From positions 19,455 through 83,454 of the forward strand of contig NZ_FQYQ01000013.1 in NCBI RefSeq assembly GCF_900141825.1: a stretch of DNA of 64,000 nucleotides. The letters are read 5' to 3'. The notes beneath the pieces were generated by a model. The model saw only the letters and a list, made by a program, of their open reading frames with translations, was not told the origin of the DNA and searched no databases. The DNA comes from Pseudobutyrivibrio xylanivorans DSM 14809. Lineage in GTDB: Bacteria > Bacillota > Clostridia > Lachnospirales > Lachnospiraceae. Positions 8,851 to 16,204 of this stretch are shown here, piece by piece (the stretch's first letter is position 1; each line of letters starts with the position of its first letter). Made by a program: the position numbers and the translations under genes.

Positions 8851-11493
8851 ATGGCTAACAAATGGGTGTATATGTTTAGCGAAGGTGACATGTCAATGCG
8901 CAACCTTCTCGGCGGAAAGGGTGCTAATCTTGCAGAGATGACAAGCATTGGCTTACCAGTACCACAGGGTTTCACAATCACAACAGAGGCTTGTACTCAG
9001 TACTATGAGGATGGCCGTAAAATTAACGACGAGATCATGGCTCAGGCTATGGAGGGTGTTAAGAAAATGGAAGAGATCAACGGCAAGAAGTTCGGAGATC
9101 TTAAGAACCCACTTCTCGTTTCAGTTCGTTCAGGTGCTCGTGCATCTATGCCAGGTATGATGGATACAATCCTTAACCTTGGTCTTAATGATGAAGTAGT
9201 TGCAGCTATGATCGCTGGTAACCCAGATCCAGCTTTCGAGCGTTTCGTATATGATTCATACAGAAGATTTATCCAGATGTTCTCAGATGTAGTTATGGAA
9301 GTAGGTAAGAAGTACTTCGAGCAGCTCATCGATGAGATGAAGGAAAAGAAGGGTGTTAAGTTTGACGTAGACCTTACAGCTGCAGACCTTAAGGAACTTG
9401 CAGAGCAGTTCAAGGCAGAGTACAAGAATCAGCTTGGTTCAGACTTCCCTTCAGATCCAGTAGAGCAGTTAAAGCTCGCTATCGAGGCAGTATTCCGTTC
9501 ATGGGACAACCCTCGTGCAAACGTTTACAGAAGAGATAACGATATCCCTTATTCATGGGGTACAGCAGTTAACGTAATGCCAATGGTATTCGGTAACTTA
9601 AATAATGAGTCTGGTACTGGTGTTGCATTCACTCGTGACCCAGCTACAGGCGAGAACAAGCTTATGGGTGAGTTCCTTATCAACGCACAGGGCGAGGACG
9701 TAGTTGCTGGTGTTCGTACACCAATGCCAATCGCTCAGATGGAGAAGGAGTTCCCAGAGGCATACGCAGAGTTCATCAAGGTATGTGAGACTCTTGAGAA
9801 TCACTACCATGATATGCAGGATATGGAGTTCACAGTAGAGAACAAGAAGCTTTACATGCTCCAGTGCCGTAACGGTAAGAGAACAGCTCCAGCTGCTCTT
9901 AAGATTGCTTGCGACCTCGTTGATGAAGGACACAAGACTCCAGAAGAGGCTGTAGCAATGATCGACCCACGTAACCTTGATACACTTCTTCACCCACAGT
10001 TCGAGGCTGCTGCTCTTAAGGCTGCAACTCCACTTGGTAAGGGTCTTGGCGCATCTCCAGGTGCTGCTTGTGGTAAGGTTGTATTTACAGCAGATGATGC
10101 TGAGGCATGGGCTGCTAGAGGAGAGAAGGTAGTTCTTGTACGTCTTGAGACATCTCCAGAAGATATCACAGGTATGAAGGCTGCTCAGGGTATCCTTACA
10201 GTTCGTGGTGGTATGACATCACACGCTGCAGTAGTTGCTCGTGGTATGGGTACATGCTGCGTTTCTGGTTGTGGCGACATCAACATGGATGAGGAGAACA
10301 AGAAGTTCACTCTTGCAGGCACAACATTTACAGAGGGTTCTGAAATCTCTATCGATGGTACAACAGGTAACATCTACGCTGGTATCATCCCAACAGTTGA
10401 CGCTGTTATCGCTGGCGAGTTCGGTCGTGTAATGGCTTGGGCTGATGAGTTCAGAAGACTTAAGGTTAGAACAAATGCAGATACTCCAGCTGATGCTAAG
10501 AAGGCTAGAGAGCTTGGTGCAGAAGGTATCGGTCTTTGCCGTACAGAGCACATGTTCTTCGAGGCTGACAGAATTGCAGCATTCCGTGAGATGATCTGCT
10601 CAGATACAGAGGAAGAGAGAGAAGTTGCTCTTGATAAGATTCTTCCTTACCAGCAGGGAGACTTCAAGGCTCTTTACGAAGCACTTGAGGGATGCCCAGT
10701 TACAATCAGATTCCTTGATCCACCTCTTCACGAATTCGTTCCTACAGAGGATGCTGATATCGAGAAGCTTGCAAAGGCTAAGAACAAGTCAGTAGAGGAA
10801 ATCAGAAACATCTGCGAGTCACTCCACGAGTTCAACCCAATGATGGGTCACAGAGGATGCCGTCTTGCAGTTACATATCCTTCAATTGCTAAGATGCAGA
10901 CAAAGGCTGTTATTCGTGCAGCACTTGAAGTACAGAAGGCTCATCCAGATTGGAATGTTAAGCCTGAAATCATGATCCCACTTGTATGTGAGGTTAAGGA
11001 GCTTAAGTACGTTAAGCAGGTAGTTGTAGAGACAGCTGATGCTGAAATCGCAGCAGCAGGCGCTACACTTGAGTATGAAGTTGGTACAATGATCGAGATT
11101 CCACGTGCAGCTCTTACAGCTGACGAGATCGCTAAGGAAGCTGACTTCTTCTGCTTCGGTACAAACGACCTTACACAGATGACATTTGGTTTCTCTCGTG
11201 ATGATGCTGGTAAGTTCTTAAATGCTTACTATGATACAAAGATTTTCGAGAACGATCCATTTGCTAAGCTTGACCAGACAGGTGTTGGTAAGCTTATGGA
11301 GACAGCTATTAAGCTTGGTAAGCCAGTAAATCCTAAGCTTCACGTAGGTATCTGCGGTGAGCACGGTGGAGATCCATCTTCAGTAGAGTTCTGCCACAAG
11401 ATCGGTCTTGACTATGTATCATGCTCTCCATTCAGAGTACCAATCGCTAGACTTGCAGCTGCACAGGCAGCTATCGCCGAGTCACGTCAGTAA
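8851..11493 (+). CDS. ppdK: Pyruvate, phosphate dikinase
   Basis: 880 residues, full length for PPDK. It interconverts pyruvate + ATP + Pi and phosphoenolpyruvate + AMP + PPi in the cytoplasm and in many anaerobes serves glycolysis or gluconeogenesis. The N-terminal nucleotide-binding domain (GGKGANLAEM, VSVRSGARASMPGMMDT) is followed by the phosphohistidine domain with GGMTSHAAVVARGMG near residue 455 and by the C-terminal PEP/pyruvate TIM barrel with GLCRTEHMFF, GTNDLTQMTFG and GICGEHGGDPSS. It starts at ATG after GGAGGA. Codon choice is much more biased than in neighbouring genes, indicating high expression. It is monocistronic. Confidence 0.98.
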   Translation: MANKWVYMFSEGDMSMRNLLGGKGANLAEMTSIGLPVPQGFTITTEACTQYYEDGRKINDEIMAQAMEGVKKMEEINGKKFGDLKNPLLVSVRSGARASMPGMMDTILNLGLNDEVVAAMIAGNPDPAFERFVYDSYRRFIQMFSDVVMEVGKKYFEQLIDEMKEKKGVKFDVDLTAADLKELAEQFKAEYKNQLGSDFPSDPVEQLKLAIEAVFRSWDNPRANVYRRDNDIPYSWGTAVNVMPMVFGNLNNESGTGVAFTRDPATGENKLMGEFLINAQGEDVVAGVRTPMPIAQMEKEFPEAYAEFIKVCETLENHYHDMQDMEFTVENKKLYMLQCRNGKRTAPAALKIACDLVDEGHKTPEEAVAMIDPRNLDTLLHPQFEAAALKAATPLGKGLGASPGAACGKVVFTADDAEAWAARGEKVVLVRLETSPEDITGMKAAQGILTVRGGMTSHAAVVARGMGTCCVSGCGDINMDEENKKFTLAGTTFTEGSEISIDGTTGNIYAGIIPTVDAVIAGEFGRVMAWADEFRRLKVRTNADTPADAKKARELGAEGIGLCRTEHMFFEADRIAAFREMICSDTEEEREVALDKILPYQQGDFKALYEALEGCPVTIRFLDPPLHEFVPTEDADIEKLAKAKNKSVEEIRNICESLHEFNPMMGHRGCRLAVTYPSIAKMQTKAVIRAALEVQKAHPDWNVKPEIMIPLVCEVKELKYVKQVVVETADAEIAAAGATLEYEVGTMIEIPRAALTADEIAKEADFFCFGTNDLTQMTFGFSRDDAGKFLNAYYDTKIFENDPFAKLDQTGVGKLMETAIKLGKPVNPKLHVGICGEHGGDPSSVEFCHKIGLDYVSCSPFRVPIARLAAAQAAIAESRQ

Positions 11494-11517
11494 AAGATCC
11501 GAGCTGTTTTTTGGGAA

Positions 11518-11535
11518 CTTTCGAAATTTCGAAAG
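11518..11535. promoter_or_regulatory. 18-bp perfect palindrome after ppdK
   Basis: CTTTCGAAATTTCGAAAG is a perfect dyad 24 nt after the ppdK stop codon. It has no T run, so it looks more like a protein-binding site or mRNA 3' structure than a terminator. Its binding partner is unknown. Confidence 0.4.
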
Positions 11536-11619
11536 ATTTTATGAAACAAAGCATGAGGATTTATCATCCAAATAATTCGTTTCATTACCCAGAAAAGCTT
11601 GAAATAGAGCTATTCCTAG

Positions 11620-11652
11620 TATAGGGTGTCTGCAAAGGCACCCTATATTTTT
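11620..11652 (+). terminator. Rho-independent terminator of ppdK
   Basis: TATAGGGTG followed by a short loop and CACCCTATA, then a T-rich tract (TTTTTAT). It lies 127 nt after ppdK. Confidence 0.8.
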
Positions 11653-11737
11653 ATGTAAAAAATAATTTCAACCAAGCTGTAATGAAATCTAGATACAAGT
11701 AATTGTTATCTGCATTCGACAAAAATTTATGTCAAAA

Positions 11738-11797
11738 GTTCGGAAAATCCGAACCTAAAAAATTGACCAATTTGAAAAAAGTTCGGAATATCCGAAC
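11738..11797. promoter_or_regulatory. Two operator-like palindromes upstream of an XRE regulator
   Basis: GTTCGGAAAATCCGAAC (11738-11754) and GTTCGGAATATCCGAAC (11781-11797) are 17-bp inverted repeats with identical arms and a start-to-start distance of 43 bp (about four helical turns). The second ends 18 nt before the ATG of the adjacent helix-turn-helix gene. The arrangement suggests cooperative autorepression, an inference from position and symmetry. Confidence 0.65.
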
Positions 11798-11815
11798 TTG
11801 GAAGGAGGTTCGAAA

Positions 11816-12151
11816 ATGTCGAAATTTACAGCGAAAAAGCTTAAAGATGCTCGTGTAAGAGCTGGATTTACTCAAGATGAAGCAGCCAAGCTAATGAATC
11901 TGAAAAAGACTAGCATCAGTGAAATGGAAGCTGATAAGAGAAGTATATCTGCAGATGAACTTGCTCAGTTTTCTCGTATTTATAATGTAGATGTGAGAGA
12001 ATTGCTTTTTGTTGAATTTACAGAAGCAGGAGACGAGCAGAGATTAACTGCTAAGTATAGTTCTTTCCTTAAGTTACTCGAAAAACTATCTGATCGAGAA
12101 GTTGAAGATGTTTATTGGGTAATAAAGCGTAAGGTTGAAGGATTACTATAA
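11816..12151 (+). CDS. XRE-family helix-turn-helix transcriptional regulator
   Basis: 111 residues from the ATG at 11816, which has GGAGGT at a good distance; an upstream in-frame TTG at 11798 would precede that site and is rejected. The Cro/CI HTH spans about residues 8-60 (ARVRAGFTQDEAAKLMNL, then TSISEMEADKRSIS). The C-terminal ~45 residues are probably a dimerisation helix pair. Two 17-bp palindromes lie directly upstream, implying autoregulation. A terminator follows. It may be a resident regulator or part of the mobile region; nothing in the sequence decides this. Confidence 0.85.
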   Translation: MSKFTAKKLKDARVRAGFTQDEAAKLMNLKKTSISEMEADKRSISADELAQFSRIYNVDVRELLFVEFTEAGDEQRLTAKYSSFLKLLEKLSDREVEDVYWVIKRKVEGLL

Positions 12152-12170
12152 AACTTAACAGTTTATTTGA

Positions 12171-12208
12171 AAGGCCGGTTGGTGATATTTACTTGCCGGC
12201 CTTCTTTA
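12171..12208 (+). terminator. Rho-independent terminator
   Basis: AAGGCCGG (12171-12178) pairs with CCGGCCTT (12196-12203), followed by CTTTAATT. It closes the XRE regulator gene. Confidence 0.75.
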
Positions 12209-12221
12209 ATTATGTAGTTAA

Positions 12222-12255
12222 ATGCAGCACCGAAACCTCATATTCGATGCTGCAT
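12222..12255 (-). terminator. Stem-loop at the end of the minus-strand gene
   Basis: ATGCAGCA (12222-12229) and TGCTGCAT (12248-12255) are perfectly complementary. On the minus strand this hairpin follows the stop codon of the gene at 12263-12634 and is followed by TTTAA, so it is a plausible weak terminator. Confidence 0.5.
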
Positions 12256-12262
12256 AAAGCTA

Positions 12263-12634
12263 TTATAAGATGGCGGATTGTTCTTCTGTTATGTCATCGA
12301 CAGAATCATCTTGTGTTACACAATGGCTCGAAGGGTGTTGAAGTGTATTTAGTATTACCTGTCCTTCACGTTTGATTTTCTTTTTCTGCTTGGCGTGGTT
12401 TATTAATGCAATACCTCCGCCTACTGTTACAGTAATCAATATTCCAACTGTAGCCCCTTGAATTCTCCCAAGTTTAAGGTTAGATGCAGATTCTGATGCA
12501 TAGTAACGTACAATACGCTTTAGACCATCTTGCATGCTTCCATTACCCAACTCTGATAGAGCGTGTGTGGTAACTGGAGCAGATGGATTCGGCGTGTTAA
12601 TTAGTTTTGTTATTTGTGTTGCTGTAGAATTCAT
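12263..12634 (-). CDS. Hypothetical single-pass membrane protein
   Basis: 123 residues. The start is supported by an AGGAGG site 8 nt upstream on the minus strand. One hydrophobic segment (ATVGILITVTVGGGIALI) near residues 63-80 is followed by a strongly basic patch (HAKQKKKIKREG), predicting a cytoplasmic C-terminal side. The C-terminus is acidic (DDSVDDITEEQ). No family is recognised. It is transcribed divergently from the regulator-like gene at 12783, so the two may share a control region. Confidence 0.6.
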   Translation of the reverse strand: MNSTATQITKLINTPNPSAPVTTHALSELGNGSMQDGLKRIVRYYASESASNLKLGRIQGATVGILITVTVGGGIALINHAKQKKKIKREGQVILNTLQHPSSHCVTQDDSVDDITEEQSAIL

Positions 12635-12782
12635 TTTTATATCCTCCTGAAATCTTTTATTTGTTGGTTTTATTTTATAAGGTGTGGTATTATAAGTAAA
12701 GAATAATAGTTCGCGTAAGAAATCATTTGCGTGCGTCGAGTCTATTCTAACGAATAATAATTCGTATAAAGGAGTTTTATAT
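12635..12782. promoter_or_regulatory. Divergent control region with ACGAAT/ATTCGT dyad
   Basis: A 148-bp intergenic space between divergent genes. It contains the perfect dyad ACGAAT-AATA-ATTCGT (12750-12765) and a related half-site block AATAATAGTTCGCG about 45 bp upstream. These are good operator candidates for the 12783 gene product. Confidence 0.4.
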
Positions 12783-13610
12783 ATGCTTAAAGGAAAAAGC
12801 TTGAGTGAATACGAGGGTTTTGCTTATCGTTTAGTTATGGCTGCAAATAATAAACAGATTGATGATACCAAGGAATTGGCGGAAAAATTATATAGTGATG
12901 AGACTTGTAGAGGGATAATCAAGATGAGAAAAAGAAAAAAGGAGGTCGCTTCTAATCCGGTAGATAATGTTTTAAGAAATGTTCAAAAGCATTTAAATGA
13001 GAAAGATCCATACAAAGTTCCCAGTACATACATTTATGCGTATAGTGTGGTTTTGGATTGTTCGATTGATTATCTTTATGGACGAACTGACGTAATGTCT
13101 GTTGACATGGATGTGAAAGAGATTTGTAAAAAAACGGGTTTGTCAGAAAAGGCAGTAAAATGCTTACTAGAATATAAAAGTGACAATGATGATAGTAGTA
13201 TATTTTCTATAACTCAATGGTGGTCAGAGTTTCTTTGTGAAGATTCTTTTTATAGCATTCCAATGGTTTGGCATGATTATGCTAGTAGAATTGTTGAATT
13301 ATATGATTTAGATAAAAAGGTAGCAGCTATGCAAAAGGCGGACAATGAGGTTGTGGTTGATGATCACATAATGCAATTGTTGTTGGAAGATGATAACCAT
13401 AAAACATTACGAAGTATAAGGCGTGAAAAGGAAGACTCGACCTTAGGTGCATATCACAAAATGATACAGCTTATAGAGCATTATTTTGAACAATATGCAG
13501 AAGAATGGGCGAAAAATCAACATCTTGATTATGAGGAAATGTATTACCGTGGTGAAATAAATAAAAGGAAAATTATAAAAGAGCAAATAAAACAACCAGA
13601 AATAAAATAA
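12783..13610 (+). CDS. Putative DNA-binding regulator, unknown family
   Basis: 275 residues starting at ATG after AAAGGAG. The N-terminal ~120 residues look like a phage/plasmid-type regulator: a basic segment (MRKRKKEV), then a helical block ending in VLDCSIDYLYGRTD, a phrase common after the HTH of XRE-type regulators. A second short helical module (ICKKTGLSEKAVKCLLEYK) resembles an HTH. The C-terminus is helical and basic. No enzymatic motif is seen. It is divergent from the membrane-protein gene at 12263-12634 and followed by a strong terminator. Confidence 0.6.
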   Translation: MLKGKSLSEYEGFAYRLVMAANNKQIDDTKELAEKLYSDETCRGIIKMRKRKKEVASNPVDNVLRNVQKHLNEKDPYKVPSTYIYAYSVVLDCSIDYLYGRTDVMSVDMDVKEICKKTGLSEKAVKCLLEYKSDNDDSSIFSITQWWSEFLCEDSFYSIPMVWHDYASRIVELYDLDKKVAAMQKADNEVVVDDHIMQLLLEDDNHKTLRSIRREKEDSTLGAYHKMIQLIEHYFEQYAEEWAKNQHLDYEEMYYRGEINKRKIIKEQIKQPEIK

Positions 13611-13619
13611 AGTAGATTG

Positions 13620-13651
13620 AGACCATCCAATTAAATGGATGGTCTTTTTTT
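13620..13651 (+). terminator. Rho-independent terminator
   Basis: AGACCATCC, loop AATTAAAT, GGATGGTCT, then seven T. Strong intrinsic terminator closing the gene at 12783. Confidence 0.88.
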
Positions 13652-13652
13652 C

Positions 13653-13711
13653 TTGACGTGTACGCAATGACTACATTATAATGAAACTAAAGATACACGC
13701 AGTGACTACAT
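13653..13711 (+). promoter_or_regulatory. Sigma-A promoter overlapped by two direct-repeat operators
   Basis: TTGACG (13653-13658) and TATAAT (13677-13682) with an 18-bp spacer form a clear promoter. A 16-bp repeat, TACGCAATGACTACAT (13661-13676), lies in the spacer and recurs as CACGCAGTGACTACAT (13696-13711) just after the expected start site (14 of 16 identical, 35 bp apart). The layout predicts repression, perhaps by the HTH protein encoded directly downstream. Confidence 0.7.
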
Positions 13712-13725
13712 AAAGGAGGACAGCC

Positions 13726-13998
13726 ATGAAGAAGGATACATACAATGTCGAAGGCATTGAAATCGAAGTGGAACATATAGATAGGAATGATGGCAATCGT
13801 GAGCGTAGACTTGTAGCATATCAGTTTAAAGCAATTAGAGAGCAGTCTGGTATGAATCGTAAAGAGTTTTCTGAATGGCTTGGCATTCCCTATCGGACCA
13901 TGCAGGAATGGGAACTTGGACGCAGACAGATGCCGGATTACGTGCTTCGCTTGATTGCATATAAAGTTAAGATGGAGAAGGAAAGGGGGAATCTATGA
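13726..13998 (+). CDS. Small helix-turn-helix protein of ICE type
   Basis: 90 residues, ATG after AAAGGAGGA. The C-terminal half is an HTH domain: SGMNRKEFSEWLGIPYRT followed by WELGRRQMPDYVLRLIAYKV. The N-terminal ~25 residues are acidic and variable. A close relative is encoded at 17257-17550 with nearly the same HTH core, so the element carries two copies. Such proteins are common near one end of Clostridial conjugative elements and probably bind the element's own promoters. It overlaps the next gene by 4 nt. Confidence 0.75.
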   Translation: MKKDTYNVEGIEIEVEHIDRNDGNRERRLVAYQFKAIREQSGMNRKEFSEWLGIPYRTMQEWELGRRQMPDYVLRLIAYKVKMEKERGNL

Positions 13999-14306
13999 TG
14001 ACAGTATTATATGGTGTTGGAACAGTCTTAAGAGTGATCGTTAGAATCTCATTATTGCCGGTACAGGCAGCTCTTACATTACTGATGCTTGCTATCGGCT
14101 TTATTGGTGGATTAGCAAATATTGTATGCTGGTTGTTAGGGGCTTTCTTTGTTATTGGTGGTATCTGTTCATTTATTAATGGATCTACATCTCTTGGATG
14201 GCAGGGCGTTATAGTAGGTATTATTGTAGCTGTAGTTCCTCAGGCTTTAACTCTTTGGGGCGCCGAAGGAATACTTGGACTTAAGGAACTTTTGGGAAAG
14301 ATATAG
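13995..14306 (+). CDS. Small polytopic membrane protein
   Basis: 103 residues with three or four hydrophobic stretches (LPVQAALTLLMLAIGFIGGL, NIVCWLLGAFFVIGGICSF, GVIVGIIVAVVPQALTL). Few charged residues except at the C-terminus (KELLGKI). The start ATG overlaps the HTH gene stop, so it is translationally coupled to it. Probably an ICE accessory membrane protein; no function can be assigned. Confidence 0.65.
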   Translation: MMTVLYGVGTVLRVIVRISLLPVQAALTLLMLAIGFIGGLANIVCWLLGAFFVIGGICSFINGSTSLGWQGVIVGIIVAVVPQALTLWGAEGILGLKELLGKI

Positions 14307-14365
14307 CTGGCACTAGTGTGCTTTTAATAATATAAATTTATAAAAGTTGGTGGGGACTAATTATT

Positions 14366-15877
14366 ATGACTAGAATAGAAAAGGAATATAATAGAGTAGT
14401 TGAGTATGGCTGTCAGATTGATGAATTATCATTAAATTGTAAATTTGAAGAGTTAAAAAAAGTATTGGACGACATGATTGAATATAAAAATGCTGATGAT
14501 AATGTAAGCAATGATGTCAATTTTAATTACTATCTTGGAACTGGTTTTGGTATATATGCCGATTATGTGCAACAATCAGCGAATGATAAATTTGATTCGT
14601 CAGTCATAGATTTAAGACGGAAATCAATGATTTATTTTCGTAAGAGTCTTGAATTGAATAATGGAGTTAGTAATCCTGACTCAAGATTAAAGTTATGTAT
14701 ATTAACAAATTATGCAAATCAGTTAGTGATTGCAGGACGGTACATAGAAGCACTAAATGTATATCGCAATGTACTTGGAATCGATAATGAGTTTTCGATG
14801 GGAATGGGAAATTATGGTAGAACTTTAATGTTTTTGGCAAATATGGTAAATGATAAGGGACACTATCAAGAACTGCATTGTTATGCGTATCATGCACTAA
14901 AAAAAGCTATACAAAACATTGATTATGATATGCATGAGCAGGCATTATCAGCGTTTGGAAAAATTGTAGAGGAATATGAAGCATTGCCATCGATTGATTA
15001 TGTTAATAAACCAATAGTTTTTCCTGAATATACACTTGGAGATAGTGATGAAGAGATTCAATATAGAAAATGGTGCTTAAAAAATCATCTTTTTCTTAAT
15101 CCGTTAAATGATGTAATTGAAATAGAATCTGCATTTGCTCACGATCCATTGAATATCATAAAATATACTGAAGATATTACCGCCTCTGATTCAATCAATG
15201 GAAACCCAGCAGAACCACCAAGATGGTTTGCTATGTTAAATAATTTAAAAGAAGAATACATTTATGCAAGGTATCTATGTTTTACTAGTAGCCAAGAGGA
15301 TGCATATCCCCATTTTGCTGATAAAGATGTCACTTTATCTTTTGGGAGCTTTGATAACACAGTTTATTCGATACGGGTGGAACAAGGTAAAACGGCATTT
15401 AGAGTCTTATATTCATTACTTGATAAAATATGTTTTTTTGTAAATGATTTTTGGAGAATCGGTTTAGAAGAGGGAAAGGTAACTGCAAGGGGTATTTGTA
15501 AGGCAAGGAAATATCCTAAAGATAATAAAGCATTAATGTCATTATATTGGGTTCTATGTGAGTTTTTCGAAAAATACGGGGATGCTGAACAGCCATATGA
15601 AAAGGAACTAGCAATACTAAGAAATGCTCTTGAACATAAATATGTCAAAATCCATAAAGGGGATTGGAATAGAAGACTAAAAATTGAAAGTGATAGTTTT
15701 TATCATGTATCAGAAAATGACTTAAGAGCTAATACAATCAGATTATTACAACTTGTTAGAGAATCTCTTATGTATCTTATTTATGCTATTGAAAAAGAGG
15801 AAATCAAAAAGAGTCAATCAAAATCATATGTTGGAACTATGCCTATTTCAAATTATCCTGATGCATGGAAAAAATAA
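14366..15877 (+). CDS. LA2681-like HEPN-domain protein, candidate defence RNase
   Basis: 503 residues. The C-terminal region contains Arg419-Asn-Ala-Leu-Glu-His424, an R-x4-H motif of the type that forms the catalytic pair in HEPN ribonucleases, with helices before and after as expected. The N-terminal ~220 residues look like tetratricopeptide-type helical repeats (LTNYANQLVIAGRYIEALNV, then MGMGNYGRTLMFL). The mid-region (KWCLKNHLFLNPLNDV and PRWFAMLNNLKEEYIYARYL) resembles the LA2681 group. HEPN proteins often cleave RNA in abortive infection or toxin-antitoxin systems. There is no adjacent antitoxin gene: it follows a small membrane protein and ends before two terminators. Assignment is by motif and architecture. 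Confidence 0.7.
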   Translation: MTRIEKEYNRVVEYGCQIDELSLNCKFEELKKVLDDMIEYKNADDNVSNDVNFNYYLGTGFGIYADYVQQSANDKFDSSVIDLRRKSMIYFRKSLELNNGVSNPDSRLKLCILTNYANQLVIAGRYIEALNVYRNVLGIDNEFSMGMGNYGRTLMFLANMVNDKGHYQELHCYAYHALKKAIQNIDYDMHEQALSAFGKIVEEYEALPSIDYVNKPIVFPEYTLGDSDEEIQYRKWCLKNHLFLNPLNDVIEIESAFAHDPLNIIKYTEDITASDSINGNPAEPPRWFAMLNNLKEEYIYARYLCFTSSQEDAYPHFADKDVTLSFGSFDNTVYSIRVEQGKTAFRVLYSLLDKICFFVNDFWRIGLEEGKVTARGICKARKYPKDNKALMSLYWVLCEFFEKYGDAEQPYEKELAILRNALEHKYVKIHKGDWNRRLKIESDSFYHVSENDLRANTIRLLQLVRESLMYLIYAIEKEEIKKSQSKSYVGTMPISNYPDAWKK

Positions 15878-15925
15878 AATTTAGACAGCGAAAAATATAT
15901 TTCATAAAAACATAAAATGGTCTCT

Positions 15926-15975
15926 GACCGACATTGTCTCTTTTTGACTCGTTTTGTCTCGTCTCGACCGACATT
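15926..15975. repeat. Direct repeat GACCGACATT with GTCTC motifs
   Basis: GACCGACATT occurs at 15926-15935 and 15966-15975. GTCTC pentamers sit between and next to them (15936, 15956, 15961). The tight spacing suggests a protein-binding cluster, for example for an element-encoded regulator or recombinase. Function unknown. Confidence 0.45.
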
Positions 15976-16017
15976 AGCACTTCTCTTATAAATTTAACGG
16001 TGCTATTATTATCATAG

Positions 16018-16055
16018 ACAAGTGAGAGGTAAACAAAAGCCACTCACTTGTTTTT
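16018..16055 (+). terminator. Rho-independent terminator
   Basis: ACAAGTGAG (16018-16026) pairs with CTCACTTGT (16043-16051) and is followed by a T run. Confidence 0.8.
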
Positions 16056-16084
16056 CTTTTGCAGAAGAATAGGAAGCAGATACA

Positions 16085-16133
16085 AGCGTCATTGCATGAC
16101 CAAACCCTCAAGGTCGTGTGTGGCGCTTTTTTT
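16085..16133 (+). terminator. Second, long-stem terminator
   Basis: AGCG...GACC and GGTC...CGCT flank a CTC-rich loop. With G-U pairs and one bulge the stem is about 16 bp, followed by seven T. It insulates the downstream ICE genes from read-through. Confidence 0.75.
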
Positions 16134-16204
16134 GTTATCCGAAACCGGTAAGCGCGCGCCGGTGTTTCTATAAAAAACTGTTAAAGAAAAGGAGAAAATT
16201 GAAT

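Larger units (their letters stand above)
15878..16204. other. 327-bp intergenic segment with repeats and stacked hairpins
   Basis: No credible gene. It holds a direct-repeat cluster (15926-15975), two terminators (16018-16055 and 16085-16133), and a GC-rich dyad CCGG...CCGG around GCGCGCG (about 16144-16163) in the leader of the next gene. Confidence 0.6.

Noticed and set aside
11518..11535. The CTTTCGAAATTTCGAAAG palindrome as a terminator
   Set aside because: No T run follows, and a proper terminator lies 85 bp further on.
12193..12375. 60-residue plus-strand frame
   Set aside because: It spans a terminator and lies opposite the better supported minus-strand gene with an AGGAGG site.
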